Origin: Candidatus Woesearchaeota archaeon
GTDB lineage: Archaea; Nanobdellota; Nanobdellia; Woesearchaeales; GW2011-AR9
Direction: 5' to 3'
NCBI GenBank assembly: GCA_018676855.1
Contig: JABHDY010000002.1
Coordinates: 1 to 64,000 of the forward strand
DNA: 64,000 nucleotides
Shown: piece by piece, positions 19,408-27,124 of the stretch
Layout: each line of letters starts with the position of its first letter
How positions within the stretch are numbered: the stretch's first letter is position 1
Program-made: the position numbers and the translations under genes
The notes under the pieces: model-generated
The model's database searches: none
What the model saw: the letters and a program-made list of their open reading frames with translations, nothing else
Told to the model about the DNA's origin: nothing

Positions 19408-19884
19408 TTATTTATCTGGCTTTTTATCCGTAACACGATTGCCCCATATATTAACATGTAAATTGGTCATATAGTCTTTAATAAGTTCTGGAGTTGCATT
19501 AGTTCCAACATTTTCAAGACATTCCATTATATCATCAAATCTTAAACCAACTTGGATTCCACTAACAGGATATGCAACCCATTGAGCGTCATCATCTTTT
19601 ATTTGTAGTTTTCCATCACCATTTTTAGATACTGGATACTCTGATCCATCTCCTGCAAGAGCTGGCCATGTTTCTCTATGTAATAATATCTCTAACGACA
19701 TTCTCTCAAAATCATCATCAACAGCTTCTCTATCTGGAAGTTCAATTCTACTTACATTTTCTCCACCATAACTTCCCATCCACTTAGTTGAAGAATATCC
19801 TACTAATTCTGCAACTTTTGCTCTTAGGTCTGGTGTTATTTGATCTCCTTCTATATGCAAATAAAATAGTCTTGCTACATCCAT
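19408..19884 (-). CDS. Hypothetical protein, 158 aa
   Basis: No family recognised. Soluble and acidic, with one Trp-containing segment in each third (STKWMGSYGG, TWPALAGDG, AQWVAYPVSG). The ATG follows a TATA-like ctataaattt region by about 25-30 bases. It stands between mutS and the NurA-like gene, all on the minus strand, but with gaps large enough for separate promoters. Confidence 0.65.
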   Translation of the reverse strand: MDVARLFYLHIEGDQITPDLRAKVAELVGYSSTKWMGSYGGENVSRIELPDREAVDDDFERMSLEILLHRETWPALAGDGSEYPVSKNGDGKLQIKDDDAQWVAYPVSGIQVGLRFDDIMECLENVGTNATPELIKDYMTNLHVNIWGNRVTDKKPDK

Positions 19885-19946
19885 TTTAATTATAATTATC
19901 TCTTACAATTTATAAACTTATATTTACTTCAATTATTATATTAGAA

Positions 19947-20888
19947 TTAGCCCAGATTATCTAGAATATCGTGTGCATTAGAAGAATGTAAATATTCAGC
20001 AATATCTTTGTTATCTTTGTTCAAAAGAAATTTCATTTTGAAAGATTTAGTTTCAGAATTACTGACACGTGCCATCCTATCTGCAAGAAGTAATCCATAT
20101 GGATATCCTAAAAAAAGTGCATCGGTACAATTGTTTAATAATGATGATAAAACGTTATTATCTCCTTCAAACCTGAATACATGCTTTGCATTGTCATGTA
20201 ACTTTACAAAAGACGTTTTTTCATGGACATGGTATGACCAACACCCTTGAGGACTAATCTTGTTTAACAAAATTACGGGACTATTCCCACTTGTTGTACA
20301 AAGCGATGATGTTTTTGCGAGAGCACATACATTTCCTGGCAACTTTGCAATATACTTTTCTTCGTTCTTAAATGTTGGTTCTAACGTTCCGTCAAGTATA
20401 ATACTGTCAGCATGTATCTGATTGGCGAGAGCAATTTCAGCGAACCGCCGTGCCATATTGGTTACTTTAGATATTGGTGCACGTTCTTTCCCAGTTTTTA
20501 TTGTTTGATCATTTGAAGATATCAATAAATCCTGTTCATCAATACATTTTTCTGTTACTGGAAATAGTGTACTTTGATACAATATATCACTATTTTCATA
20601 CATTACTTTAGTAAAAATGTAAAATTCGTTTGTAATAGAATCAACTTTAGTATTTCCTTTAAACACGATACCACATACACGAATAAAACTCAGACAGAAA
20701 TTTCCTGAAGATAATATCTCGGCTTGACCACCATCAATGAACGCAATAGTTTTTTCTTCATTGTTGTGTATAACTGAATTAAATCTATCTTGTTGGATAG
20801 GAATGATTGTATTATTAAATATGATTTTATCATCTGCTGAATATGTTACAAGAACGTTCTTTATATGGTGAGATATTTGAGTGAGCAT
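19947..20888 (-). CDS. NurA-like 5'-3' nuclease domain protein (tentative)
   Basis: Three blocks recall NurA, the archaeal nuclease that resects DNA ends with HerA: AFIDGGQAEI (about 48-57, DG-type acidic motif), SIILDGTLEP (about 165, second acidic motif) and FLGYPYGLLLADRMARVS near 255-272. Size (313 aa) fits. A HerA, Mre11 or Rad50 partner gene is not in the window, which weakens the context argument. The start ATG is followed directly by the domain. Confidence 0.5.
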   Translation of the reverse strand: MLTQISHHIKNVLVTYSADDKIIFNNTIIPIQQDRFNSVIHNNEEKTIAFIDGGQAEILSSGNFCLSFIRVCGIVFKGNTKVDSITNEFYIFTKVMYENSDILYQSTLFPVTEKCIDEQDLLISSNDQTIKTGKERAPISKVTNMARRFAEIALANQIHADSIILDGTLEPTFKNEEKYIAKLPGNVCALAKTSSLCTTSGNSPVILLNKISPQGCWSYHVHEKTSFVKLHDNAKHVFRFEGDNNVLSSLLNNCTDALFLGYPYGLLLADRMARVSNSETKSFKMKFLLNKDNKDIAEYLHSSNAHDILDNLG

Positions 20889-20919
20889 TTTAATTTAATG
20901 ATTAAACACTTCCATTTAA

Positions 20920-21894
20920 TTATTTTCCCCGACGCCATTTTTCAATTGCGTGAAGAACAGTTTGTAAATCTTCTTTCCCAATATTTGTTCCTGACATTGG
21001 CCATCTTGATTTCATTCTTCCAATTTTAAAGTTTCTAAACCCTTGTTTAAGAAGATTTCCTGTATCTCTCTGTAATGTAGTAGAATCAATCCCTAAACAA
21101 TAGTGCATTCGAAATTTGAAATTCTCTTGAAAGATTTCATAATCTCTTCTTCTTGTAGGAGATAAATCTGCACAAAGAAGTATATTTCTTACATTATCAT
21201 CAGCATAATGGTTATATGAATCACATTCTTTCCCACATCGCGAATTAACCAACACTGAAAAATCACTTTTATCTTTTAGTAAATCTTGTAATTCTAGATT
21301 ATGAGAATCTGATGGGATAAGAAAAACATGGTCATATTTTTTCGCAGCTTTTTGATAAATTCTAGCTCTTTCTTCTAAATCTATTAATTGGCGTCGAGAA
21401 TCAAAAAATGATACTTCTGGCATGTCTTTATTAAAAAAAGCAGTACAGGATAATGCAACATCTATTTCTCCCTCTCCCAGTTCTCTTACTCTCTTTTCAG
21501 TATTATGATTAGCAACAATAATACCATTACGCAAATCATTTGTTGGTTGTGTTCTTGCAAGAGTTTGAACAGATTTACTAAATTCTAAGTCTTCTAAGAA
21601 TTCAGGATCACAAAAATAATTTGTGTACGCCATATAAACAGCAATCCCCTGTTTGTTAAGAACAGGAATTGCTTCCAGAAAATCTTGTTGTATCGCTCGA
21701 CGAGAAGAAGGATCGTTTGCTCGAACATCACCAAATAACGCATTAGGTCGTCCTCCATTTAATGGTGAACCAGGAAAACCTGCGTAGAGAGTTAATTCTA
21801 TTCCATTAGGAACTACAATGTTATATTGTTCATCATGTTTCCCTCTAATGTCATAGAAAGGAGCTTCTATTCTAATCGTATCTGTTAATACCAT
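20920..21894 (-). CDS. Peptidase U32-like TIM-barrel protein, possible Fe-S (tentative)
   Basis: The order resembles U32 family proteins, several of which (UbiU/UbiV, TrhP) serve RNA or quinone hydroxylation rather than proteolysis: LTLYAGFPGSP near the start, KQGIAVYMAYTNYF as a barrel strand, NSRCGKECDSYNHY as a possible cluster ligand region, and LLKQGFRNFKIGRMKS near the end. Another Cys (MHYC) could complete a cluster. The family call is by pattern only. Its start is about 45 bases from the 3' end of tRNA-Thr. Confidence 0.45.
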   Translation of the reverse strand: MVLTDTIRIEAPFYDIRGKHDEQYNIVVPNGIELTLYAGFPGSPLNGGRPNALFGDVRANDPSSRRAIQQDFLEAIPVLNKQGIAVYMAYTNYFCDPEFLEDLEFSKSVQTLARTQPTNDLRNGIIVANHNTEKRVRELGEGEIDVALSCTAFFNKDMPEVSFFDSRRQLIDLEERARIYQKAAKKYDHVFLIPSDSHNLELQDLLKDKSDFSVLVNSRCGKECDSYNHYADDNVRNILLCADLSPTRRRDYEIFQENFKFRMHYCLGIDSTTLQRDTGNLLKQGFRNFKIGRMKSRWPMSGTNIGKEDLQTVLHAIEKWRRGK

Positions 21895-21931
21895 AGTGAT
21901 TTTTATCTAGAACACTCTTTTTTTTAAGGAC

Positions 21932-21938
21932 AAAAAAA
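21932..21938 (-). terminator. T-run terminator after the tRNA-Leu/tRNA-Thr pair
   Basis: On the minus strand the tRNA-Thr acceptor end is followed directly by seven T residues (the first being the discriminator), the usual archaeal termination signal. No CCA is encoded. Confidence 0.6.
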
Positions 21939-21973
21939 GCCCCTGCCGAGAATTGAACTCGGGACCTCGACAT

Positions 21974-22000
21974 CTTTGTCACTTGCGTTCCAAGCAAATA
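21974..22000 (-). other. Anticodon-loop intron of tRNA-Thr (27 bases)
   Basis: Inserted at canonical position 37/38, after TTGGTA and before A38. The intron contains a hairpin TTTGC-TTGGAAC-GCAAG that would present the splicing site. It would be cut by the archaeal tRNA-splicing endonuclease. Confidence 0.7.
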
Positions 22001-22016
22001 TACCAATGTCGCGCTA

Positions 22017-22051
22017 TTTTGCGCTACGCGCAAACTTTTGTTCGCGCAAAG
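22017..22051 (-). other. D-loop intron of tRNA-Thr (35 bases)
   Basis: Lies between A21 and U22 of the mature tRNA. It folds as TTTGCGC...GCGCAAA, or alternatively GCGCGAAC-AAAA-GTTTGCGC. Exact edges can shift by one base. Position 21/22 is non-canonical; the usual archaeal site is 37/38. Confidence 0.65.
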
Positions 22052-22075
22052 TACCGCTAAGCCACAGGAGCATGG

Positions 22076-22161
22076 TGCGGGGAAAGGGATTTGAACCCTC
22101 GAACCCACTAAGAGACAGGATCTTAAGTCCTGCGCATTTGACCAAACTTTGCTATCCCCGC
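22076..22161 (-). tRNA. tRNA-Leu(UAA)
   Basis: Acceptor GCGGGGA/TCCCCGC with A73, anticodon arm CAGGA-CTTAAGA-TCCTG (anticodon UAA), a long class II variable arm and T-arm GAGGG-TTCAAAT-CCCTT. No intron. It is followed four bases later by tRNA-Thr on the same strand, so the two are probably co-transcribed. Confidence 0.96.
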
Positions 22162-22247
22162 ATGTTTGGATATCGCAGGTGTCTCATTGTTTAGTAGAGT
22201 ATGAAACAAAAGAAGTAGATGGTTTATAAAATTAACTGCAAATTATT

Positions 22248-23234
22248 TTATCTTAAAGGGTTCTTAACTTCGATCAAACCAGAATCTGATTCTATTGGAT
22301 TTGATCGTAATCGCGGTTTAATTCTTCCATGTCTAGCATCAGTATTAGCCATTCCTAATTGATGCAATCGCACAGCGACATAATGGACCGTATCGTGATA
22401 CATTGCTTCGTATCCTTGTCTTCTCACTTCTGGCAAGGACGCCCACCGTATTCCTTCTGCTTCGCCACTTGCTTCAATTCCTTTCTCTACTGTCTCTGTG
22501 ATTAATTTTCGACTTCCATTAACCAGAACATGATAATTAAAAGAAACAAACCAACGTTTTGCTACCTCTTCACCTGTTGGATGAGCAACTCTATATCTAT
22601 CAAGGAATATTCCAATTCTTCTTGCACCTTGAATGAAAGCTCTTGTACCACTTAACTCGTGCCTATATTTTCTTGAAGGTTTTTGTAAGTCCATCTCTTC
22701 TTCTAATTCTCTATATCCTTCTCTTCGTATATCAGAATGAGTATCTCGATCAAACGGAAAGTCCATTTGTCCTGCCAAATCTTCTAATGGAACAACATAT
22801 CTATCAATTTCCTGAATTGCGTTTCTATCAACAATGTGTGTAAGTGGCGCGTTATAATCTCCATTCATGAAAACGTTATCTTCATACTTAACTCTATTAT
22901 TCTTCCAAAATAATGAAAATAAAAATGAACTGAAAGGCATTTTTGTTACATCTATCTTTCCACCTGGAAGTGCATATTTTCCAGTTTCTTTATGAGTTGG
23001 AAGTGTTAATACATAATTGTCTCGATTCATTCCACCACGAATTATTGCAGCTGAAAACCTAAAATCGAAATTATTTCTTAAATCATTAAATGTTAAACCC
23101 GTTATCTCTTCCATAATTGTGTCGAGTCGACGAATATCATCGTCCTGAGAAAGACTTTCAGAATCTAATAGAAATTTTCGTTCTGAGATCCATCTTTTTC
23201 GTATTTCTTTGATTTCTGAGTATAGATTTTCCAT
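22248..23234 (-). CDS. NUDIX-like protein with interrupted NUDIX box
   Basis: KYALPGGKID (about 87-96) is the start of a NUDIX box and RREGYRELEEEMDL (about 171-184) its REUxEE end, but about 75 residues separate them instead of a few. The insertion includes DYNAPLTHIVDRNAIQEIDRY. The catalytic Glu residues of the metal site are present. Such hydrolases cleave nucleoside diphosphate derivatives; the substrate is unknown. It is a single gene downstream (minus strand) of the AbrB-PhoU regulator. Confidence 0.65.
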   Translation of the reverse strand: MENLYSEIKEIRKRWISERKFLLDSESLSQDDDIRRLDTIMEEITGLTFNDLRNNFDFRFSAAIIRGGMNRDNYVLTLPTHKETGKYALPGGKIDVTKMPFSSFLFSLFWKNNRVKYEDNVFMNGDYNAPLTHIVDRNAIQEIDRYVVPLEDLAGQMDFPFDRDTHSDIRREGYRELEEEMDLQKPSRKYRHELSGTRAFIQGARRIGIFLDRYRVAHPTGEEVAKRWFVSFNYHVLVNGSRKLITETVEKGIEASGEAEGIRWASLPEVRRQGYEAMYHDTVHYVAVRLHQLGMANTDARHGRIKPRLRSNPIESDSGLIEVKNPLR

Positions 23235-23337
23235 TTTATGACAAACATCTAAAAACCTCTACTACCTTAAACATACCTGTATGTGTGGCAAGCTATGGGT
23301 TAAATAAAACACGCTTTATAAAACTTTCCTATAATCA

Positions 23338-24306
23338 CTATTCTTCAATGGTTACACCAAGGGTGTATACAATACGACCCATGTTATGAATAAGGCTTGT
23401 CATACGCTGAAGTCTATTCATTACTTTATGCATTCCTACATTTTCACCATTCTTTGGCTTCAATGCTTCAATTCGTGAGTAAAAATCTCCTTTTTGGTCC
23501 GCGATGTTTAATGCCAGATTATGATCATTTGTGTGTGCTGATTTCATAGTATTAACATAATATTCATACACATCCATAAGGATTTTCTCTATGACCTTTC
23601 GTTGTTTTTCAGATGGCTTCAATTTACGAACATGTCGTGCAATTCGACGAGCCTCATCAGCAATACCCTCAATATAAAACGCAAGGTTATGAAGGCGCAT
23701 GGCTTGAATTGGTGAGAGTTTAAAATTCTTAACAGCTTTCATTGGATTTTCAACGTTGTACAATACTGATCTATAGAGAAGAAAATACAATCTGTTAACG
23801 TTTCTATCTCGTTCATTTAAACTTTCATAATTATCTTCTTCAAATATCTCACACGTTTCTTTAATCATTGTACGTGTTACAATGTCCATCTTTCGAATAA
23901 GTTCTTCTATTGAAACAGTATCCATATTAAGAAAAACTTTTGCAATAATTGTATTGGATGTCTGTTCCATAACTTCAAGTGCAATAAGGTTTTGCATAAT
24001 CTTCTGCATTTCTTTTACTTTTCCTTTAATCTCATTTCCTTTTAGCGTTATTTTATTACAATTTTTAATATACGCAGAACATACTTTTCGTTCAATCCAA
24101 TCACTATTTTTACCATCAATAATGATAGTTTCTTCACGATCTTCAGCGTCACCGTTAAACTCCTTTTTGCTTAACGCTAAATTAGGACCATTTTCTTCAA
24201 TATAAATTAAATCTCCCTTTACTAACTTGTGCTGCCGAACCCATGGTTTCGGTAATGATACAACAAAACTATTTTTTCCAAAGGATATAAGTTTTCTATA
24301 TTCCAT
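23338..24306 (-). CDS. PhoU-domain regulator with AbrB/SpoVT DNA-binding domain
   Basis: Residues 1-45 (YRKLISFGKNSFVVSLPKPWV...KGDLIYIEE) are a swapped-hairpin AbrB-type DNA-binding domain. Residues 110-320 form two PhoU-like three-helix bundles with metal-binding-type E/D patterns (MRLHNLAFYIEGIADEARRI). This fusion is common in archaea and is linked to phosphate or metal-responsive regulation. Its ATG faces the divergent small operon at 24.4 kb. Confidence 0.88.
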   Translation of the reverse strand: MEYRKLISFGKNSFVVSLPKPWVRQHKLVKGDLIYIEENGPNLALSKKEFNGDAEDREETIIIDGKNSDWIERKVCSAYIKNCNKITLKGNEIKGKVKEMQKIMQNLIALEVMEQTSNTIIAKVFLNMDTVSIEELIRKMDIVTRTMIKETCEIFEEDNYESLNERDRNVNRLYFLLYRSVLYNVENPMKAVKNFKLSPIQAMRLHNLAFYIEGIADEARRIARHVRKLKPSEKQRKVIEKILMDVYEYYVNTMKSAHTNDHNLALNIADQKGDFYSRIEALKPKNGENVGMHKVMNRLQRMTSLIHNMGRIVYTLGVTIEE

Positions 24307-24415
24307 TGTAAATCCCCCAAACTTCTACATAAGTATATATGTTACTATATGTTATTTAGTAAATGTATTTATATTTAAATGTTATGTATATAATATAGCC
24401 ATGGGGGTGGTCAGA

Positions 24416-24634
24416 ATGCAACGTAAAATAATGAAGAGATTTTTGATAGGAGAAAATTCTCCTGAAGATGATAGTTTTTATTCAAGAAAAAAAAGAGCAC
24501 TTCTCGTTGAGGAAGGTGCACTTAATAACGAAGAAGACGGATTCATGCAGGGATATGAAGATGGTTTTCCTGAAGAAAATAATGAGGATGATAGTTGGTT
24601 TTTGGATAATGATATTCAGCCAGGAATAGTATAA
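24416..24634 (+). CDS. Small acidic protein, 72 aa
   Basis: Not recognised. A basic N-terminus (MQRKIMKRFLIG) precedes a long acidic tail with a QGYEDGFPEE motif. The ATG at 24416 is chosen because GGGGTGG lies seven bases upstream and a TATA-like tatataatat is centred about 25 bases upstream. An in-frame ATG at 24401 is the alternative start. Eight bases separate it from the next gene, so they form an operon. Confidence 0.6.
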   Translation: MQRKIMKRFLIGENSPEDDSFYSRKKRALLVEEGALNNEEDGFMQGYEDGFPEENNEDDSWFLDNDIQPGIV

Positions 24635-24642
24635 ACAGTATT

Positions 24643-24840
24643 ATGACAATGAAAAAATTACTTGGGTTGGAATCATTTCCGTTTACGGAGGAAGAAATCG
24701 TTCGTCGGATACGGGACGCTCAGCGTAAGCATTTGAAAGAAGTAGTATTCTCAACTCCAAATAGAACGATAACAATTTCGATAGGAGATATCAATCCTGC
24801 TGGAATGATGAGAGGATATTGCGATTATTACGCGAAATAA
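24643..24840 (+). CDS. Small hypothetical protein, 65 aa
   Basis: Not recognised. The first half is helical and basic (TEEEIVRRIRDAQRKHLKE) and the second half has a strand-rich TPNRTITISIGDINP followed by GYCDYYAK. Co-transcribed with the acidic 72-aa protein just upstream. A possible internal start is Met3. Confidence 0.6.
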   Translation: MTMKKLLGLESFPFTEEEIVRRIRDAQRKHLKEVVFSTPNRTITISIGDINPAGMMRGYCDYYAK

Positions 24841-24943
24841 AAAATACTTTTACCAAAATGAATTAGTATTTTTTAATGTGTCTGATACTCGTATCAGAAA
24901 CAAATAGAAAAGTCTTTAAACTTCATTTTAATTCTTATAGTCA

Positions 24944-25759
24944 ATGGTATATGGAATGGACACAGTGCGCCGCATTAAAAGTGCTATCGCGAATCATAAG
25001 ATTCTTTTTGTACTTTTAGTAGTGTTTCAAATCCTTGCACTTGTATCTTTAGTGTTTGTAACTGTTCATTATCAAGTAAAGATGATCTCTGATGCACAAG
25101 GAATTATTCAACAAGTTCAGGGAGCTAATTATGAACAAACAAGTCTTGAAGCTGGCCAACCTTTTTTACAGGATATGGCTTCTGTTACACAACTATACTC
25201 TTCGATACAACATAACGTACTTTTTTTAGGATTATGGTTTGTTATTATATTTATATCATTCCAGGCCATTGTATGGTTATTATCTCATGCTATACTCCGC
25301 ACAAAAACATCTTTACAAAAAATTGTTCAATGGTGGATAAAATATACTCTGTCTTCACTTATTTTCTTTATCTTTACTTTTTCAACACTTTATATTCTTT
25401 TTAGTAATTTTTTTTTCAAAGATCCTGAATCTATTTCTGGTTTTGTATCACTTGCAGGAATAATTACACTTGTGTTATATTATTTTTTGTTAGTGACGTT
25501 AACGTTTATTACAACACCAACATGGAAACAATTTATTCGTAATATTATAAACGTTGCAATTAAGAAGATTCATATGACTCTTCTTGTAGTACTTATAACG
25601 ATGGGGGTATTAGGTCTTATTGGATATGGTATTACGTTTCTGATGCAAACAGAAAAATACTTTTTTATTGCACTCCTTGCATTGTTCATATTCCTCATTG
25701 CTATTATTGTTGCTCGTCTTTTTATTATCCTGTCACTACAAAGGTTTGCTCAAAAATGA
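24944..25759 (+). CDS. Six-helix integral membrane protein
   Basis: Six hydrophobic helices: about 24-47, 87-114, 126-149, 162-185, 204-229 and 235-260. A soluble loop of about 40 residues follows the first helix. No transporter signature is seen. Its stop overlaps the start of the PIN gene by four bases (ATGA), indicating a two-gene operon. Function unknown. Confidence 0.75.
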   Translation: MVYGMDTVRRIKSAIANHKILFVLLVVFQILALVSLVFVTVHYQVKMISDAQGIIQQVQGANYEQTSLEAGQPFLQDMASVTQLYSSIQHNVLFLGLWFVIIFISFQAIVWLLSHAILRTKTSLQKIVQWWIKYTLSSLIFFIFTFSTLYILFSNFFFKDPESISGFVSLAGIITLVLYYFLLVTLTFITTPTWKQFIRNIINVAIKKIHMTLLVVLITMGVLGLIGYGITFLMQTEKYFFIALLALFIFLIAIIVARLFIILSLQRFAQK

Positions 25760-26127
25760 AAACAATACTTATTGATACCAACGCATTGATGGCATTAGTT
25801 GCATTTAAAATCGACATATTTTCTGCTCTTGAACGAGATTGCGATTTTCCGTTTCGCGTTGCAGTATTACAGGGAACGTTAGACGAACTTGAAAAGATTC
25901 AGAATGAACAGCGGGGAAAATATGCCCGTGCAGCAAAACTTGCATTTGAAATAGCGAAAGCGAAGAAAATTCCTATCATTAAAAGTTCAGGAGACGTTGA
26001 CGATCTCCTTGTTGAGTATTCCAAAAAAGAATATCTGGTTCTGACACAGGATGTTGAATTAAAGAAACGGTTACAGAAACCATATTTAACGATTCGACAG
26101 AAAAGAATGATTGTTATTGTGAATTAG
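25756..26127 (+). CDS. PIN-domain nuclease, FCF1/Utp24-like
   Basis: A 123-residue single PIN domain with LIDTN (Asp7, Asn9), LDELEK (Glu44/46), DVDD (Asp80-83) and LTQD (Asp99), the acidic quartet for metal-dependent RNA cleavage. The archaeal FCF1-like group probably acts in rRNA processing. No antitoxin gene stands next to it, which argues against a VapC toxin. Coupled by ATGA to the membrane protein upstream. Confidence 0.85.
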   Translation: MKTILIDTNALMALVAFKIDIFSALERDCDFPFRVAVLQGTLDELEKIQNEQRGKYARAAKLAFEIAKAKKIPIIKSSGDVDDLLVEYSKKEYLVLTQDVELKKRLQKPYLTIRQKRMIVIVN

Positions 26128-26190
26128 ATTTTTTATTTTTGATTTAAGATTAATAAATCTTATATACTGTTTGTTTTGATATGATCTTTT

Positions 26191-27036
26191 ATGTTAAAAG
26201 TACATATACCTCGGTTTTCACTTCCTGGTTTCAGAGAAGTACCAAGGAGAGGGAGTAGTAAAGCCCGTAAAGACTGGGAGAGAGAAGCTCTCATTGCGTT
26301 ACATACTGTATTGACATCAAAACTGGGTAGATATTTTGATGGTGGCACTACAATTAGTGAAAAGGTTGGTATGTTTGTTGCTCAGTATCATACTCTTGAT
26401 GTTGCAACAGAATCATACACACATTTCTATCCACTAGGCCAGGTCGTAGAACCAAGTAATATGGACTTAGAAAGTAAGAAAGTACCATCAATTGATGTTC
26501 ACGAACTTCTTAAAGATCCAGAACTTCAAGATCAAGAATATCGTGTAGAAACTTTAACAAAATTCACTTCAGAAGATGAAATCAAATTCTTAGTTCCTGG
26601 TCGAAAAAAAAATCTTGGATATAATGCAGTTGTGGTTGGATTAATGGAATCATTATTAGGTAAACAAACAGAAGGTGGACCTGAAGGAAAAGATTTCTTC
26701 CAATTTCCTTCCACAGGAATACCTAAAATACAATTTGATGTTCGGAATAAACCATGGGATCAAATATACCTTATTGCAAGAGCATACGCTGAATTTGTTC
26801 GCTGGGCTAATGGAAATAGTGCAATACAAAAAGTTGTTTTGGATTATGATATGGTAAACGTAAACGAAAGAGATCTTCATTTTTATCGCTCAAGTAATCC
26901 AAAATATCCTGGTTTACAAGAACAACAATCACGTATTGATGAAACAAAAGCGACAATAGATGCGGTTGTAAAAGACGAACTTCGTAAAGAACCTGTTGTC
27001 CGTAGATTCTACGAAGCATTACAAAAAAATCCCTAA
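26191..27036 (+). CDS. Hypothetical protein, 281 aa
   Basis: No family recognised. Soluble; the N-terminal 30 residues are basic ([14 protein letters not shown]). The middle has a Gly/Asp-rich region and the end is helical ([21 protein letters not shown]). The reading frame is long with codon use like its neighbours. A TATA-like ttatatact lies about 25-30 bases before the ATG. Confidence 0.7.
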   Translation: MLKVHIPRFSLPGFREVPRRGSSKARKDWEREALIALHTVLTSKLGRYFDGGTTISEKVGMFVAQYHTLDVATESYTHFYPLGQVVEPSNMDLESKKVPSIDVHELLKDPELQDQEYRVETLTKFTSEDEIKFLVPGRKKNLGYNAVVVGLMESLLGKQTEGGPEGKDFFQFPSTGIPKIQFDVRNKPWDQIYLIARAYAEFVRWANGNSAIQKVVLDYDMVNVNERDLHFYRSSNPKYPGLQEQQSRIDETKATIDAVVKDELRKEPVVRRFYEALQKNP

Positions 27037-27124
27037 ATTATTCAAGTATAGTTTCTTCAACACAATAAAATATATAAATGGTTTCTCTTCCCAAGTAGTT
27101 ACTATATGTTCGGGGTGGATTTAT

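Larger units (their letters stand above)
21938..22071 (-). tRNA. tRNA-Thr(GGU) with two introns
   Basis: Acceptor GCTCCTG/CAGGGGC, T-arm CCGAG-TTCAATT-CTCGG, variable loop AGGTC and anticodon stem CGACA/TGTCG are all clear on the minus strand, with U73 as discriminator. The gene is 133 bases instead of 71. Removing 22017-22051 gives a normal D arm GCT-TAGCGGTAT-AGC, and removing 21974-22000 gives the anticodon loop TTGGTAA, anticodon GGU. An alternative reading as tRNA-Ser from the internal TTGC-TTGGAAC-GCAA hairpin fails because no D arm fits next to it. Confidence 0.88.

Noticed and set aside
21981-22000. Hairpin TTTGC-TTGGAAC-GCAAG as a tRNA-Ser(GGA) anticodon arm
   Set aside because: No D arm fits beside it. 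The CGACA/TGTCG stem with the GGU loop and normal D arm explains the gene better.
25756-26127. PIN protein as a VapC toxin
   Set aside because: No VapB-like gene is adjacent, and it is coupled to a membrane protein gene. It fits the FCF1-like group better.
26996-27124. N-terminal extension of the pyrophosphatase frame
   Set aside because: It overlaps the preceding gene; the ATG at 27125 has GGGGTGGA upstream and matches family starts.
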